From the NCBI RefSeq assembly GCF_029407905.1, contig NC_073629.1, positions 50,390,801-50,454,800 on the forward strand: a DNA stretch of 64,000 bases, written 5' to 3'. The stretch is from Bubalus kerabau. Taxonomy: Eukaryota > Chordata > Mammalia > Artiodactyla > Bovidae. The notes under the pieces are model-generated. The model did no database searches. It worked only from the letters and a program-made list of their open reading frames with translations, and had not been told where the DNA came from. Shown piece after piece: positions 35,629 through 46,194 of this stretch. The first letter of the stretch is position 1. Every line of letters starts with the position of its first letter. A program made the position numbers and the translations under genes.

Positions 35629-35850
35629 AGCTTGGTGGCTCAGACAGTAAAGTGTCTGCCTACAATGTGGGAGACCTGGGTTTGATCCCTGGGTCAGGAA
35701 GGTCCTCTGGAGAAGGAAATGGCAACTCACTCCAGTACTCTTGCCTGGAAAATTCCATGGACAGAGGAGCCTGGTAGGCTACAGTCCATGGGGTTGCAAA
35801 GAGTTGGACAGGACTGAGCGACTAAACTAAACTAAACTAAACTAAATAAA
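35629..35850 (+). mobile_element. Bov-tA SINE with (ACTAA)n tail
   Basis: Forward copy: gcttggtggctcagacagta, caatgtgggagacctgggtt, gatccctgggtcaggaaggt, ending in five ACTAA-type units (actaaactaaactaaactaa). The tail is probably length-variable. Confidence 0.9.
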
Positions 35851-37165
35851 GGAGAAGGCCACTAGGCTGGAGGGAGGGAATGGACTGAAGATGCAGCATG
35901 GGTCCCACCAAGTGTTTCAAGACTAGAGAATAGGTGATTCTGGTCAGAGCAGAGGGTCCACACATAAGAGCGACCTCAGCGGTTCGGGAGGGGGTCTGAG
36001 GGCCCTGACTCCAGATGGAGGAGGTCATGGGAAATCTCAGAAGGGACTCTAAGCAGAAAAGGACATGGGGCATCAGAAAGGTGGGAGTGGGGACAACCAG
36101 ATGGATGGCAAACTGATCACTCCTGAGGGAGAAGAGCACGAGGCCATGAGAGAAGCAGAGCAGAGGTGAGGGTGGCTTTGTGACGAAGACAGTGTGTGAG
36201 GTAGGTCTGGAGGACCGGGCTACTTGGGATGTTGAGATGGAAGAACAAAATCATAGAGGCTGAAAAATGTAGTCCATATGAGGAAAAGCACAAAGGGCAG
36301 CTGCCTTCATTGTAGGGCCTGACTAGGAAGTCAACCACATGAGACAAAAGGCAGACTGGAGCTGGGAGTTGCTGGCCTACAGAGAACTGGACTCTGTTCA
36401 GAGGGCAGTGAGAGTCCCTGGCGGTGGTTGATAAGGGGATGTACTGGATCAGAAGCTGTGTGTGAGGAATGCCAGGTGATGATAGATAGCTTCACAGCTT
36501 AACAGCCAGCAATATTCATAGCATTTCGATTGATAGCAAAAGTCAAGACGGATGAGGGAGAGCTACAGAAGCTACCCAGATGGGGAGACAGGCACAGGCT
36601 GTGCTGACCTCAACAGGAATGTGGGTGCTGAGGAGTGGGAGTGAGGGGTGTGAAGGATATCTGGAGGCCTTACCTGAAAGTCTGAACATGTTATGGGAGA
36701 GAAGGTGTGAAACAAACATCCTGAAGACCTGCCTCCATGAGCTGTGAACTATGCCAAAATAATGTTCATATCAATGATATCTGAACTTTCCAAGTATAAG
36801 CATCCAAACCTGGCTATATTTAAAATCCTCTCTACACACATGCTTGAAAGGTACTCTGAGTATAGTAAGAATTTCTAAAATACTCTTACATTGTGAGACT
36901 TATCATCTTTATAGAAAAATCAAGTAAAACATATTGGTGCAGCTTAAAGAATTATTATAAGGTGAACCCCTGTGTAATCTCTCCCAGGTCAGGAAATAAA
37001 ATGTTGGCAGCACCCCAGAAGCCAGCTGTGTGCACCTCCCAATTTGAAACCTCACCTTCACTGTCCTAAATTTTGTGACTACCATTTCCTTCCTTTACTT
37101 TCTACTTTGAACATATGCATATGCATCCTCGACTGGATGGTATATCGTAGTTTTGTCTTCCATCA
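35851..37165. other. Intergenic, no gene seen
   Basis: 1.3 kb of mostly unique, G/A-rich sequence, turning AT-rich toward the L1 at the right. No supported gene. Confidence 0.5.
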
Positions 37166-37723
37166 GTGGAAGAGAATAGAAAGAGTGGGAGCAGACCTAA
37201 TCTACAATGATCAAAACACTATGGTATTAGCACAAAAGCAGACACATAGACTAATGGAATAGATTAGAAAGTCCATAAATAAACCCACATGCAAGTGATC
37301 AGTTAATTTACAACAGAGGAGCCAAGAATATATAATGGAGAAAGGACAGTAGTCAACAAATGATGTTGGAGAAACTGCACAAGTGAAAGAATGAAATTAG
37401 ACTGCACTTTTACACCATACGCAAAAATTACTGAAAATGGATTAAAGAGTTGAAAGAAAGACCTGAAACCATAAAACTCCTAGAAGAAAACATAGAGAGT
37501 AAGCTCACTGATATCAGACAACAAGACAAAAAAATCAGCAGTTGAGACTACATCAGACTAAAAGGCTTAACAAAGGAAAGCATCAATAAAATGAAGTCAG
37601 TCTACTGAATGAAAGAAAATATTTGCATATCACATACCTAATTAGGGGTTAATATCCAAAATACATAAAGAATTCAATCAACTCAACTGCAAAATAGCAA
37701 AGAATCCAATTAAAAAGTGGGCA

Positions 37724-37835
37724 GGGACTTCCCTGGCAGTCCAGTGCTTAAGACTCTGTAACTCTTCTGCAGGATGGCACAGATTTGATCCCTGGTTGAT
37801 GAACTAAATAATTAGTTAATTAATTAATTATTTAA
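37724..37835 (+). mobile_element. CHR-type SINE head inside L1
   Basis: gggacttccctggcagtcca and gtgcttaagactctgtaact, then gatttgatccctggttgatg and an (ATTA)n tail. It interrupts the L1 ORF2 text between gtgggca and aaatggacaaaag. Confidence 0.8.
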
Positions 37836-38583
37836 ATGGACAAAAGATCTGAATGGACAGCTTTCTGGAGGAGACACACAGCTGGCCAATGAACACATGA
37901 GAAGATACTCAATATTACTAATTAGCAAGGAAATGTAAATCAAAACCACAAAGAGATGTCACCTCACACCTGTTAGAATATCTATTATCAAAAAACCCCA
38001 AAATGACAAGTATTGGTGAGGATATTAAAGAAAAGGAACACTTGGGTACTGTTAGTGAGAATGTAATCGGCGCAGGCACTATGGAACATATGATCAAGTT
38101 TCTTCAAAAAATTAAAAATAGAAATATCATATGATTCAGCAATTCTACTTTTGAGTATTTGTCCAAAGAAAACAGAAACAGTACCTTGAAAAGATATATG
38201 CACCCCTCATTGCAGCATTATTTACAATCGCCAAGATATGGAAATACTCTGTGTTGTCAATCAATGGACGAATAAATATAGAAAATGTAACATGTATATA
38301 CAATAGAATATTTTTCAGTAATGAAAAAAGAATGAAGTTCTGGCACTGTGACAACATAAATGGACCTCAGGAGTATTATATAAGTGGAATAAGGTAGACA
38401 AAGACTGACAAATACCATATGATCTTATTATATGTGGAATCTAAAAAGAACAAAGCAAAACCCAAGCTCATAGGTTCAGAGCATGTTGCCAGAGGCAGGG
38501 GGTGGCGAATGAGTGAAATGGGAAAAGGGGGTTAAAAGATACACACTTCCAGTCTTGGGTCTTGGGCTCTCAAGAAGGAGATG

Positions 38584-38797
38584 TGAGTGAGTAAAGTCGC
38601 TCAGTCGTGTCCGACTCTTTGTGACCCCGTGGACTGTAGCCCACCAGGCTCCTCCATCCATGGGATTCTCCAGGCAAGAATGCTGGAGTGGGTTGCCATT
38701 TCCTTCTCCAGGGGATCTTCCCAAGCCAAGGATCAAACCAGGGTCTCCTGCATTGGAGGCAAATGCTTTAACCTATGAGCCACCAGGGAAGCCCCAT
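38584..38797 (-). mobile_element. Bov-tA SINE inside the LTR
   Basis: Reverse copy: gtaaagtcgctcagtcgtgt, ccgtggactgtagcccacca, caggggatcttcccaagcca, ending gagccaccagggaagcccc. Close to consensus, so young. Confidence 0.92.
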
Positions 38798-38914
38798 AGG
38801 GGTCTGGAATTCTCAAGGAGAAAGGACAAACATCTTCTTTTTCTCTACATTCCTTAGTCTTAAGTCTTAGTCTTAGTCACATAAAATGTTTTTTTCTTTA
38901 AAGTGATGATTACA

Positions 38915-39059
38915 ACAGAGGATGAGATGTTTGGATGACATCACCGACTCAATGGGCTTGAGTTTGAGTAAACTTCAGGAGATGGTGATGGACAGGGAGG
39001 CCTAATGTGCTGGGGTCGCAAAGAGTCAGACATGACTGAGCGACTGAACTGAACTGAAC
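38915..39059 (+). mobile_element. BovB 3' end, 145 bp, with 11-bp target-site duplication
   Basis: agaggatgagatgtttggat, caccgactcaatgggcttga, ggtcgcaaagagtcagacat and the (GAACT)n tail. The flanks tgatgattaca are at 38904-38914 and 39060-39070. It is a very short 5'-truncated insertion inside the LTR. Confidence 0.93.
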
Positions 39060-39539
39060 TGATGATTACACAACAAACAACTCAGTTTAAACTCTGTACT
39101 AAGGATTATATAACAACAATGTATCCTGCTTGAGGACAGTTTCTCCTTCCTGAAAACCTTTTGGCTAATTCTGTTATCTTAAAATAAGATTTTAAGTGTG
39201 GGTCTACTAAGATCTTTACAACCTTGAGACATTCTTTTGATTTATTGTAATAACTAATTAAAAAATCAGGGGGGCACTCTCTGTCCCCCTTCTGATGTCT
39301 GTGTCAGAAGCTTTCTCTGTCCTTTTTCATATTTTAATAAAACTCTGCTACACAAAAGCTCTTGAGTGATCAAGCCTGGTCCCTGGTCCCAAACCTAAGT
39401 CTTCTTCAGAGATCAAGAATCCGACACTGTTCACCTGAAGCTATCATTAATAATACTACATTGCATATTTGAAAGTTGATAAAAGACTGGATCTTAAAAG
39501 TCCTCATTGAAAAAATTATAATTATTTATGGTGACAGAC

Positions 39540-41461
39540 CATCCCCAGGAAAAAGAAATGCAAAAAAGCAAAATGGCTGTCTGAGGAGGCCTTACAAATA
39601 GCTGAGAAAAGAAGAGAAGTGAAAAGCAAAGGAGAAAAGGAAAGATACACCCATCTGAATGCAGAGTTCCAAAGAATAGCAAGGAGAGATAAGAAAGCCT
39701 TCCTCAGCAATCAGTGCAAAGAAATAGAAGAAAAAAATAGAATGGGAAAGACTAGAGATCTCTTCAAGAAAATTAGAGACACCAAGGGAACATTTCATGC
39801 AAAGATGGGCTCAATAAAGAACAGAAATGGTATGGACCTAAGAGGAGCAGAAGATATTAAGAAGAGATGGCAAGAATACACAGAAGAACTGTACAAAAAG
39901 ATCTTCACAACCCAGATAATCACGATGGTGTGATCACTCACCTAGAGGCAGACATCCTGGAATATGAAGTCAAGTGGGCCTTAGAAAGCATCACTATGAA
40001 CAAAGCTAGTGGAGGTGATGGAATTCCAGTTGAGCTATTTCAAATTCTGAAAGATGATGCTGTGAAAGTGCTGCATTCAATATGCCAGCAAATTTGGAAA
40101 ACTCAGCAGTGGCCACAGGACTGGAAAAGGTCAGTTTTCATTCCAATCCCAAAGAAAGGCAATGCCAAAGAATGCTCAAACTACCGCACAATAGCACTCA
40201 TCTCACACGCTAGTAAAGTAATGCTCAAAATTCTCCAAGCCAGGCTTCAGCAATACGTGAACCGTGAACTTCCAGATGTTCAAGCTGGTTTTAGAAAGGG
40301 CAGAGGAACCAGAGATCAAATTGCCAACATCCACTGGACCATCGAAAAAGCAAGAGAGTTCCAGAAAAACATCTATTTCTGCTTTATTGACTATGCCAAA
40401 GCCTTTGACTGTGTGGATCACAATAAACTGTGGAAAATTCTGAAAGAGATGGGAATACCAGACCACCTGACCTGCCTCTTGAGAAATCTGTATGCAGGTC
40501 AAGAAGCAACAGTTAGAACCGGACATGGAACAACGGACTGGTTCCAAACAAGAAAAGGAGTACGTCAAGGCTGTATATTGTCACCCTGCTTATTTAACTT
40601 ATATGCAGAGTACATCATGAGAAATGCTGGGCTGGAAGAAGCACAAGCTGGAATCAAGACTGCTGGGAGAAATATCAATAACCTCAGATATGCAGATGAC
40701 ACCATCCTTATGGCAGAAAGTGAAGAAGAACTAAAGAGCCTCTTGATGAAAGTGAAAGAGGAGATTGAAAAAGTTGGCTTAAAATTCAACATTCAAAAAA
40801 CTAATATCATGGCATCTGGTCTCATCACTTCATGGCAAATAGATGGAAAAACAGCGGAAACAGTGGCAGACTATTTTTTTGGGCTCCAAAATCACTGCAG
40901 ATGGTGACTGCAGCCATGAAATAAAAAGACACTTACTCCTTGGAAGGAAAACTATGATTAACCTAGACAGCATATTAAAAAGCAGAGACATTACTTTGCC
41001 AGCAAAGGTCCGTCTAGTCAAGGCAATGGTGTTTCCAGTAGTCATGTATGGATGTGAGAGTTGGACTGTGAAGAAAGCTGAGCACCGAAGAATTGATGTT
41101 TTTGAACTGTGGTATTGGAGAAGACTCTTGAGAGTCCCTTGGGCTGCAAGGAAATCCAACAGTCCATCCTAAGGAGATCATTCCTGGGAGTTCATTGGAA
41201 GGACTGATGTTGAAGCTGAAACTCCAATACTTTGGCCACCTGATGCAAAGAGCTGTCTCATTTGAAAAGACCCTGCTGGGAAAGATTGAAGGCGAGAAGA
41301 GAAGAGCAGAGAATGAGATGGTTGGATGGCATCACCAACTCAATGGACACGAGTTTGAGTAAACTCCAAGAGCTGGTGATGGACAGGCAGGCCTGGCATG
41401 CTGCAGTCCATTGGGTCACAAAGAGTCGGACACGACTGAACGACTGAACTGAACTGAACTG
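39540..41461 (+). mobile_element. BovB LINE, 1.9 kb, reverse-transcriptase frame open
   Basis: 5'-truncated RTE-type element between tggtgacagac (39529-39539) and tgatgacagac (41463-41473), a near-exact duplication of the L1 target. It runs from aggaaaaagaaatgcaaaaa through the RT domain to the (GAACT)n tail. BovB moves by target-primed reverse transcription and mobilises Bov-A/Bov-tA SINEs, which share its 3' end. The endonuclease half is missing, so it cannot be autonomous. Confidence 0.93.
39867..40907 (+). CDS. BovB ORF2 fragment, reverse-transcriptase domain (346 codons)
   Basis: Open frame inside the BovB at 39540. RT landmarks in order: SGGDGIPVELFQILKDDAVK, KRSVFIPIPKKGNAKECSNY, then FIDYAKAFDCVDHNKLW (first catalytic Asp block), MGIPDHLTCLLRNLYAGQEA, GVRQGCILSPCLFNLYAEY, and NINNLRYADDTILMAESEEE, whose YADD holds the two catalytic aspartates. 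After about residue 330 the frame leaves BovB because of a one-base shift at DYFFGLQN (a T run at 40874-40880). The true protein would extend on both sides: the preceding part (39619-39933) is in another frame. Not a host gene; expression is not implied. Confidence 0.85.
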   Translation: MARIHRRTVQKDLHNPDNHDGVITHLEADILEYEVKWALESITMNKASGGDGIPVELFQILKDDAVKVLHSICQQIWKTQQWPQDWKRSVFIPIPKKGNAKECSNYRTIALISHASKVMLKILQARLQQYVNRELPDVQAGFRKGRGTRDQIANIHWTIEKAREFQKNIYFCFIDYAKAFDCVDHNKLWKILKEMGIPDHLTCLLRNLYAGQEATVRTGHGTTDWFQTRKGVRQGCILSPCLFNLYAEYIMRNAGLEEAQAGIKTAGRNINNLRYADDTILMAESEEELKSLLMKVKEEIEKVGLKFNIQKTNIMASGLITSWQIDGKTAETVADYFFGLQNHCRW

Positions 41462-41666
41462 ATGATGACAGACATTAACTAGACTTATTGTAATGATCAT
41501 TTCACACTATATACAAATACTGAATCATTATATTGTACACTTGAAATTCAATTTTATCTCAATTTTAAAAAACCAAATCCAAATATGGTATGAATTATAT
41601 GATACCTATTTCATATCATTTATCAAAATAAATTATAAATAAACTATAAATAATATTTTATTTAAT

Positions 41667-42337
41667 CAGATCAGATCAGTCTCTCATTCGTGTCCAACTC
41701 TTTGCGACCCCATGAATCGCAGCACGCCAGGCCTCCCTGTCCATCACCAACTCCCAGAGTTCACTCAGACTCATGTCCATCGAGTCAGTGATGCCATCCA
41801 GCCATCTCATCCTCTGTCGTCCCCTTCTCCTCCTGCCCCCAATCCCTCCCAGCATCAGAGTCTTTTCCAATGAGTCAACTCTTCGCATGAGGTGGCCAAA
41901 GTACTGGAGTTTCAGCTTTAGCATCATTCCTTCCAAAGAGATCCCAGGGCTGATCTCCTTCAGAATGGACTGGTTGGATCTCCTTGCAGTCCAAGGGACT
42001 CTCAAGAGTCTTCTCCAACACCACAGTTCAAAAGCATCAATTTTTTGGTGCTCAGCCTTCTTCACAGTCCAACTCTCACATCCATACATAACCACTGGAA
42101 AAACCATAGCCTTGACTAGACGAACCTTTGCTGGCAAAGCAATGTCTCTGCTTTTGAATATGCTATCTAGGTTGGTCATAACTTTCCTTCCAAGGAGTAA
42201 GCGTCTTTTAATTTCATGGCTGCGGTCACCATCTGTGGTAATTTTGGAGCCCAGAAAAATAAAGTCTGACACTGTTTCCACTGTTTCCCCATCTATTTCC
42301 CATGAAGTGGTGGGACCGGATGCCATGATCTTCATAA
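41667..42337 (-). mobile_element. BovB LINE 3' end, open 219-codon frame
   Basis: Reverse copy starting cagatcagatcagtctctca. The minus-strand frame 42335-41676 is open: KIMASGPTTSWEIDGETVET, LLLGRKVMTNLDSIFKSRDI, FGHLMRRVDSLEKTLMLGG, RMRWLDGITDSMDMSLSELW. This is the BovB ORF2 C-terminus after the RT, without stops, so a young copy. It sits about 200 bp from the BovB at 39540-41461 in opposite orientation. Confidence 0.92.
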
Positions 42338-42691
42338 AGCTATTTTATAAAATAATTTATAAAATAAATTATAAATCAACTAAAGATTTAGTATAAAAAC
42401 CAGAGCAAGAAAAGTACTAGAAGAAAACAAGAGGGAGATAGTTATGTTATCTTGAAAGGCCCTTCTAAGGATAATACCAAAGGCTGAGACCATAAATGAA
42501 AGGAATGCCAGATTTGTCTATTAGAAAAAAGTAAAAATCTTCAGTAAATCAATAAGCACAGTAACGGAAACTAAAAAGAAAATGCCCAAAGGGAAAATTA
42601 TATGGCACATCATACTAGCAAAGCAATTATGTCCATAGTTCTTACAAATCAGTAAGAAAATAAAACAGTGGCAAGAGTAGCTAGGACAATG
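42338..42691. other. Intergenic AT-rich stretch, weak L1 traces
   Basis: Text such as gaaaagtactagaagaaaac resembles old L1 ORF2. No gene. Confidence 0.4.
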
Positions 42692-42703
42692 TCTAGGTTA
42701 GCT

Positions 42704-42924
42704 GTGTGTGCTATGTGCTGTCGCTTCGGTCATATCTGACTCTCTGCGACCCTATGGACTGTAGCCTACCAGGCTGCTCCATCCATGGAATTCTCTGCGC
42801 AAGAATAGTGGAGTAGGTTGCCATTCCTCCTCCAGGGGATCTTCCCAGGGATCAAACCCGTATCTCTTAGGTCTCCTGCATTGGCAGGCAGGTTCTTTAC
42901 TGCTAGTACCACCTGGGAAGCCCT
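42704..42924 (-). mobile_element. Bov-tA SINE with 12-bp target-site duplication
   Basis: Reverse copy: gtgctgtcgcttcggtcata, gaccctatggactgtagcct, tctcctgcattggcaggcag, ending gctagtaccacctgggaagc. Exact tctaggttagct at 42692-42703 and 42925-42936. Confidence 0.92.
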
Positions 42925-42936
42925 TCTAGGTTAGCT

Positions 42937-43309
42937 ATTGCCACAAAAATGATTAATAATAAAGAGGCCCAGAATACAGCGGTGTAAAATAACATTTATT
43001 CTCACTTATGACACGCAAGTCAACTGAGGTTGTTTGGGCACTGGGCTTAGCACAGGCAGAGTCCAGGCCCGTGCCATGTGTTTCTCATGCTTCTGGCAGC
43101 AGGCTGGCCTGGACATGTTCTTCTCAAAGAGATGGCAGAAGGCCAACAAGCACTCCCCACCATCCAAGCAGTTTGGACCTTTAGTCACCTATCTCCTGCT
43201 AACATTTTGTTAGCAGGTCAGATGGCAAAGCCTAACCATAATTGGTTGTGTAAATAGGCTCCACTGCAGTGGGAGGGCGGATAATCAATATTTGATGATG
43301 GCAAGTGCC
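42937..43309. other. Intergenic, no gene seen
   Basis: The minus-strand 60-codon frame here is not like any protein I know. No repeat assigned. Confidence 0.4.
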
Positions 43310-43616
43310 ATAGACTGAATGCTTGTGTCCCCCCCTCCCAATTCAAATGATGAGATCTAAGCCCAATGTGATGGTATTAGGAGGTGGGGCTTTGGGGCTC
43401 CACCTTTACAAAAGTCACCCCCGGGGAGAGCTCTTGCCCCTCTGCCATGTGCAAACACAGGGACAAGAGGGTATCTACAACTAGGAAGCAGAGCCTCACC
43501 AGACGCTAATCTGCCAGTGCCTTGATCTTGGACTTCCTAGTTTCCAGAACTGTGAGAAATAAACTTATGTCATGATAACTAATTCCAACAGCCCAAATGG
43601 TCTAAGACAGCAGGTA
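43310..43616 (+). mobile_element. MaLR-like solo LTR (ancient)
   Basis: Text gactgaatgcttgtgtcccc, taagcccaatgtgatggtat, taggaggtggggctttgggg, cctcaccagacgctaatctg, ccagaactgtgagaaataaa is a widespread mammalian LTR of the ERVL-MaLR kind. The family name is uncertain. The AATAAA near 43558 fits the LTR poly(A) signal. Confidence 0.6.
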
Positions 43617-44360
43617 TCATCAGGTACTACTGGAAAAACAAGGACAAATGACCAATTAGTATGTGGAAGAGTGAGCAACATTCTTTATATGGAAAAATAC
43701 AAATCTTAAAAAATATATCATTTGTGGCTTATCAGATTGGCAATTACAAATTGACAACATCTAACATGAGTGATGATGGTCCCTCAGTACTCTTTTGGTG
43801 AGACTGTAAATTGGTATCATCCTTTATATCAACATTTATAATATATACTCTTATGATTTGCAATCTTACTTTTGGAAAATTATTCTACATATTTAACAGT
43901 ACAACATCCTAACGATGTATGACAAGAATATTCAATATAAAGTAGTTTGTAATAGCAAAAAATTAGAAACAGTCCTAAGCCCAAAAATAAGGGATGTTAA
44001 CAGGACATAGAATTACATGAGAAAGCGGGATTTAGGAGACCATTTTTAAAATGGAGATAATAAAAGAAATGCTACTAACCAGTGTTGTCAGGAATATATA
44101 TAATGCATTTTATATTGTGCATATTTTTTAACATAAAAATATGCACAATATAGTAAATAGAAATAGATTATAAAACAATTCAAACAGTATGATCGTGTTT
44201 TAAAAATGAAGATATATAAATATGCAAAAAACATCTAGCCAAAAAGAAAAAAAAAAGACATCTAACCAGTGACATATCATAGTAATGGTGATTTGGGATG
44301 GTAAGATTTTGGATTTTATTCTTTTTTCTTTGTATATTTTAATCTTTTATAATAAACAGG
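43617..44360 (+). mobile_element. Ancient L1/HAL1-type LINE remnant
   Basis: AT-rich text with LINE 3' words: ggcttatcagattggcaatt, gtgagactgtaaattggtat, agtagtttgtaatagcaaaa, aattagaaacagtcctaagc. No frame survives. Confidence 0.5.
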
Positions 44361-44845
44361 TATTAATTTTATATGATGTTAAGTTAAAAAAACATCATGT
44401 TTACTATGATGTTAAGTTGAAAAAAGATACATTTGTTGAGACAGTATGAGTCATTGTCATGTAAATGTGTGTTTAAAAACACATTAAAAGTATGTGTTTA
44501 AAAACCAATGTAGATATGTTTGAGTAGTATAAGTTATTTTTTTCTACTTTTATGCATATTATAAATATTCTGTGATAAAATACATTCTTCTTATAGTGAA
44601 AAAATATTTTTTAAAGACAATTGCTGGACAAAATAATTTAGGATCCCTTAACAAATTGAACTGTATCTGTAGTCAGATGTCAAAAAAAAAATACATATAC
44701 AAGTCCAGTGGTTTTCAAGTTGTAGTGACCCTAGGAGACACCTGGAAGCCTTCTTTAAAAGGCAGATTTCCTGTTCTCATCCCCTAAACCTGCCAGTCTT
44801 TGATTTCTACTATATAATGGTATTTGACAGTCCCAAATAGTGTTG
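44361..44845. other. Intergenic AT-rich stretch, possible MER5-type remnant
   Basis: Around 44700-44830 the text (gtccagtggttttcaagttg, gtgaccctaggagacacctg) recalls MER5A. The rest is AT-rich and unassigned. Confidence 0.4.
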
Positions 44846-45068
44846 GGGCTTCCCAGGTGGCTCAGTGGTAAAGAATCCTACTGCCAATGCAGGAGCCATA
44901 GGACACTTGGGTTCTATCCTTGAGTCAGGAAGATCCCTTGAGGGAGGAAACAGCAACACACTTCAGTATTCTTAGCTGGATAATCCCATGGACAGAAGAG
45001 GCCTGGTGGGCTACAATCCGCAGGGTTGCAAACAATCAGACTGCACTGAGCATACAGACGCACACACA
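44846..45068 (+). mobile_element. Bov-tA SINE
   Basis: Forward copy: ggcttcccaggtggctcagt, ctactgccaatgcaggagcc, gaagatcccttgagggagga, ggtgggctacaatccgcagg. A CACA tail and a short caaatagt flank (44834 and about 45069). Confidence 0.85.
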
Positions 45069-45209
45069 CAAATAGTATAATATGAATATCTCAACTCAGT
45101 CTCTTCTTTATGTATTTTTATTAAATGCATTTTCAGCATTTGCAAAGTAAGTATATGATTTTCAATTTAAAACTGCCAACATGATGATTTATATTGGTAG
45201 GTTTTCTTT

Positions 45210-45510
45210 TTTAAAGTATTTATTTATGCATTTTTGGCTGTGCTAGGTCTTCATTGCTGCCTAGGCTTTTTTCTAGTTGTGACAGCAGGGACTACTCTTC
45301 ATTGCAGCGTGTGTTCTTTTCATCGCTGTGGTTTCTCCTGTCTTAGAGCACAGGCTCTAGGGCATATGGGCTTCAGTAGTTGCAGCGTGCGGGCTCAGTA
45401 GTTGTGTCTCATAGGCTCTAGAGCGAGGGCTCAACAATTGTGGCACATGGGCTTACTTGCTCCGTGGCCCTGCTCCCTTGATCCCTGGGCACCTGATTCC
45501 CTGGCAGCCC
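45210..45510 (-). mobile_element. CHR-type SINE
   Basis: Reverse copy, long form: tatttatgcatttttggctg, gtcttcattgctgcctaggc, gtagttgcagcgtgcgggct, caacaattgtggcacatggg. Its tRNA head on the right is degraded. Confidence 0.8.
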
Positions 45511-45656
45511 AGAGTTTTCTCCAAGCCCTTCAGTTTCTTAGTAATAATTTGTCATTTAATGACAAACATGCTCATCTTGGGATGGAGGCATCATTGAGAA
45601 CACTTAAGACAGAATCTAGATTTCCACATTCCACCATGCACTGATGCTTGGACTTG

Positions 45657-45920
45657 CTGCTGCTGCTGCTGCTAAGTCGCTTCAGTCGTGTCCGACTCTG
45701 TGCAACCCCATAGATGGCAGCCCACTAGGCTTTCGCGTCCCTGGGTTTCTCCAGGAAAGAACACTGGAGTGGGTTGCCATTTCCTTCTCCAATGCGTGAA
45801 AGTGAAGTCACTCAGTTGTGTCTGACTCGTAGCAACCCCATGGACTGCAGCCTACCAGGCTCCTCCATCCATGGGATTTTCCAGGCAAGAGTACTGGAGT
45901 GGGGTGCCATGGCCTTCTCC
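45657..45920 (+). mobile_element. Bov-A2 SINE, first of a tandem pair
   Basis: Dimer from the CTG head (gctgctgctgctgctaagtc) to gccatggccttctcc. It is preceded by ggacttg at 45650-45656 and followed directly by ggacttgctgctgctgctgc, that is, by a second Bov-A2 with the same leader. Confidence 0.93.
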
Positions 45921-45927
45921 GGACTTG

Positions 45928-46194
45928 CTGCTGCTGCTGCTAAGTCGCTTCAGTCGTGTCCGACTCTGTGCGACCCCACTGACGGCAGCCCACCAGGCTC
46001 CCCTGACTCTGGGATTCTCCAGGCAAGAACACTGGAGTGGGTTGCCATTTCCTTCTCCAATGCATGAAAGTGAAAAGTGAAAGTGAAGACGCTCAGTCGT
46101 GTCCGACTCTTCACAACCCCATGGACTGCAGCCCACCAGGCTCCTCCATCCATGGGATTTTCCAGGCAAGAGTACTGGAGTGGGGTGCCATTGC
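45928..46194 (+). mobile_element. Bov-A2 SINE, second of a tandem pair
   Basis: Second dimer, same orientation, separated from the first only by the ggacttg leader at 45921-45927. It differs from the first at scattered sites (for example the CCCCTGACTCTGGG stretch), so it is not a recent exact duplication. Confidence 0.93.

Larger units (their letters stand above)
38553..39433 (+). mobile_element. Solo LTR of a ruminant endogenous retrovirus, with two inserts
   Basis: The right half has the layout of a bovine ERV LTR: AATAAA at 39336-39341, then actctgctacacaaaagctc, ttgagtgatcaagcctggtc, ending near ccgacactgttca at about 39432. It splits the L1 3' UTR. No internal retroviral genes flank it, so it is a solo LTR. 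It is interrupted by a Bov-tA SINE and a BovB 3' end. The left edge is approximate. The family name (BTLTR1-like) is from memory. Confidence 0.7.
37170..41570 (+). mobile_element. Old L1 (L1M-type), host of several nested insertions
   Basis: Pieces of one forward L1 can be read in order. 37170-37723 carries ORF2 C-terminal words such as gcagacacatagactaatgg. 37836-38552 carries more ORF2 and 3' UTR (aaatggacaaaagatctgaa, gttaaaagatacacacttcc). 39434-39539 carries gcatatttgaaagttgataa. 41462-41570 carries gacttattgtaatgatcatt and attatattgtacacttgaaa. Gaps between the pieces are filled by a CHR SINE, a solo LTR and a BovB LINE. The element has no intact reading frame. Confidence 0.8.

Noticed and set aside
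41773..42396. 207-codon + strand frame and the similar one at 55827-56459 on the minus strand
   Set aside because: Both are antisense to BovB ORF2 and arise from its codon pattern; they are not separate genes.
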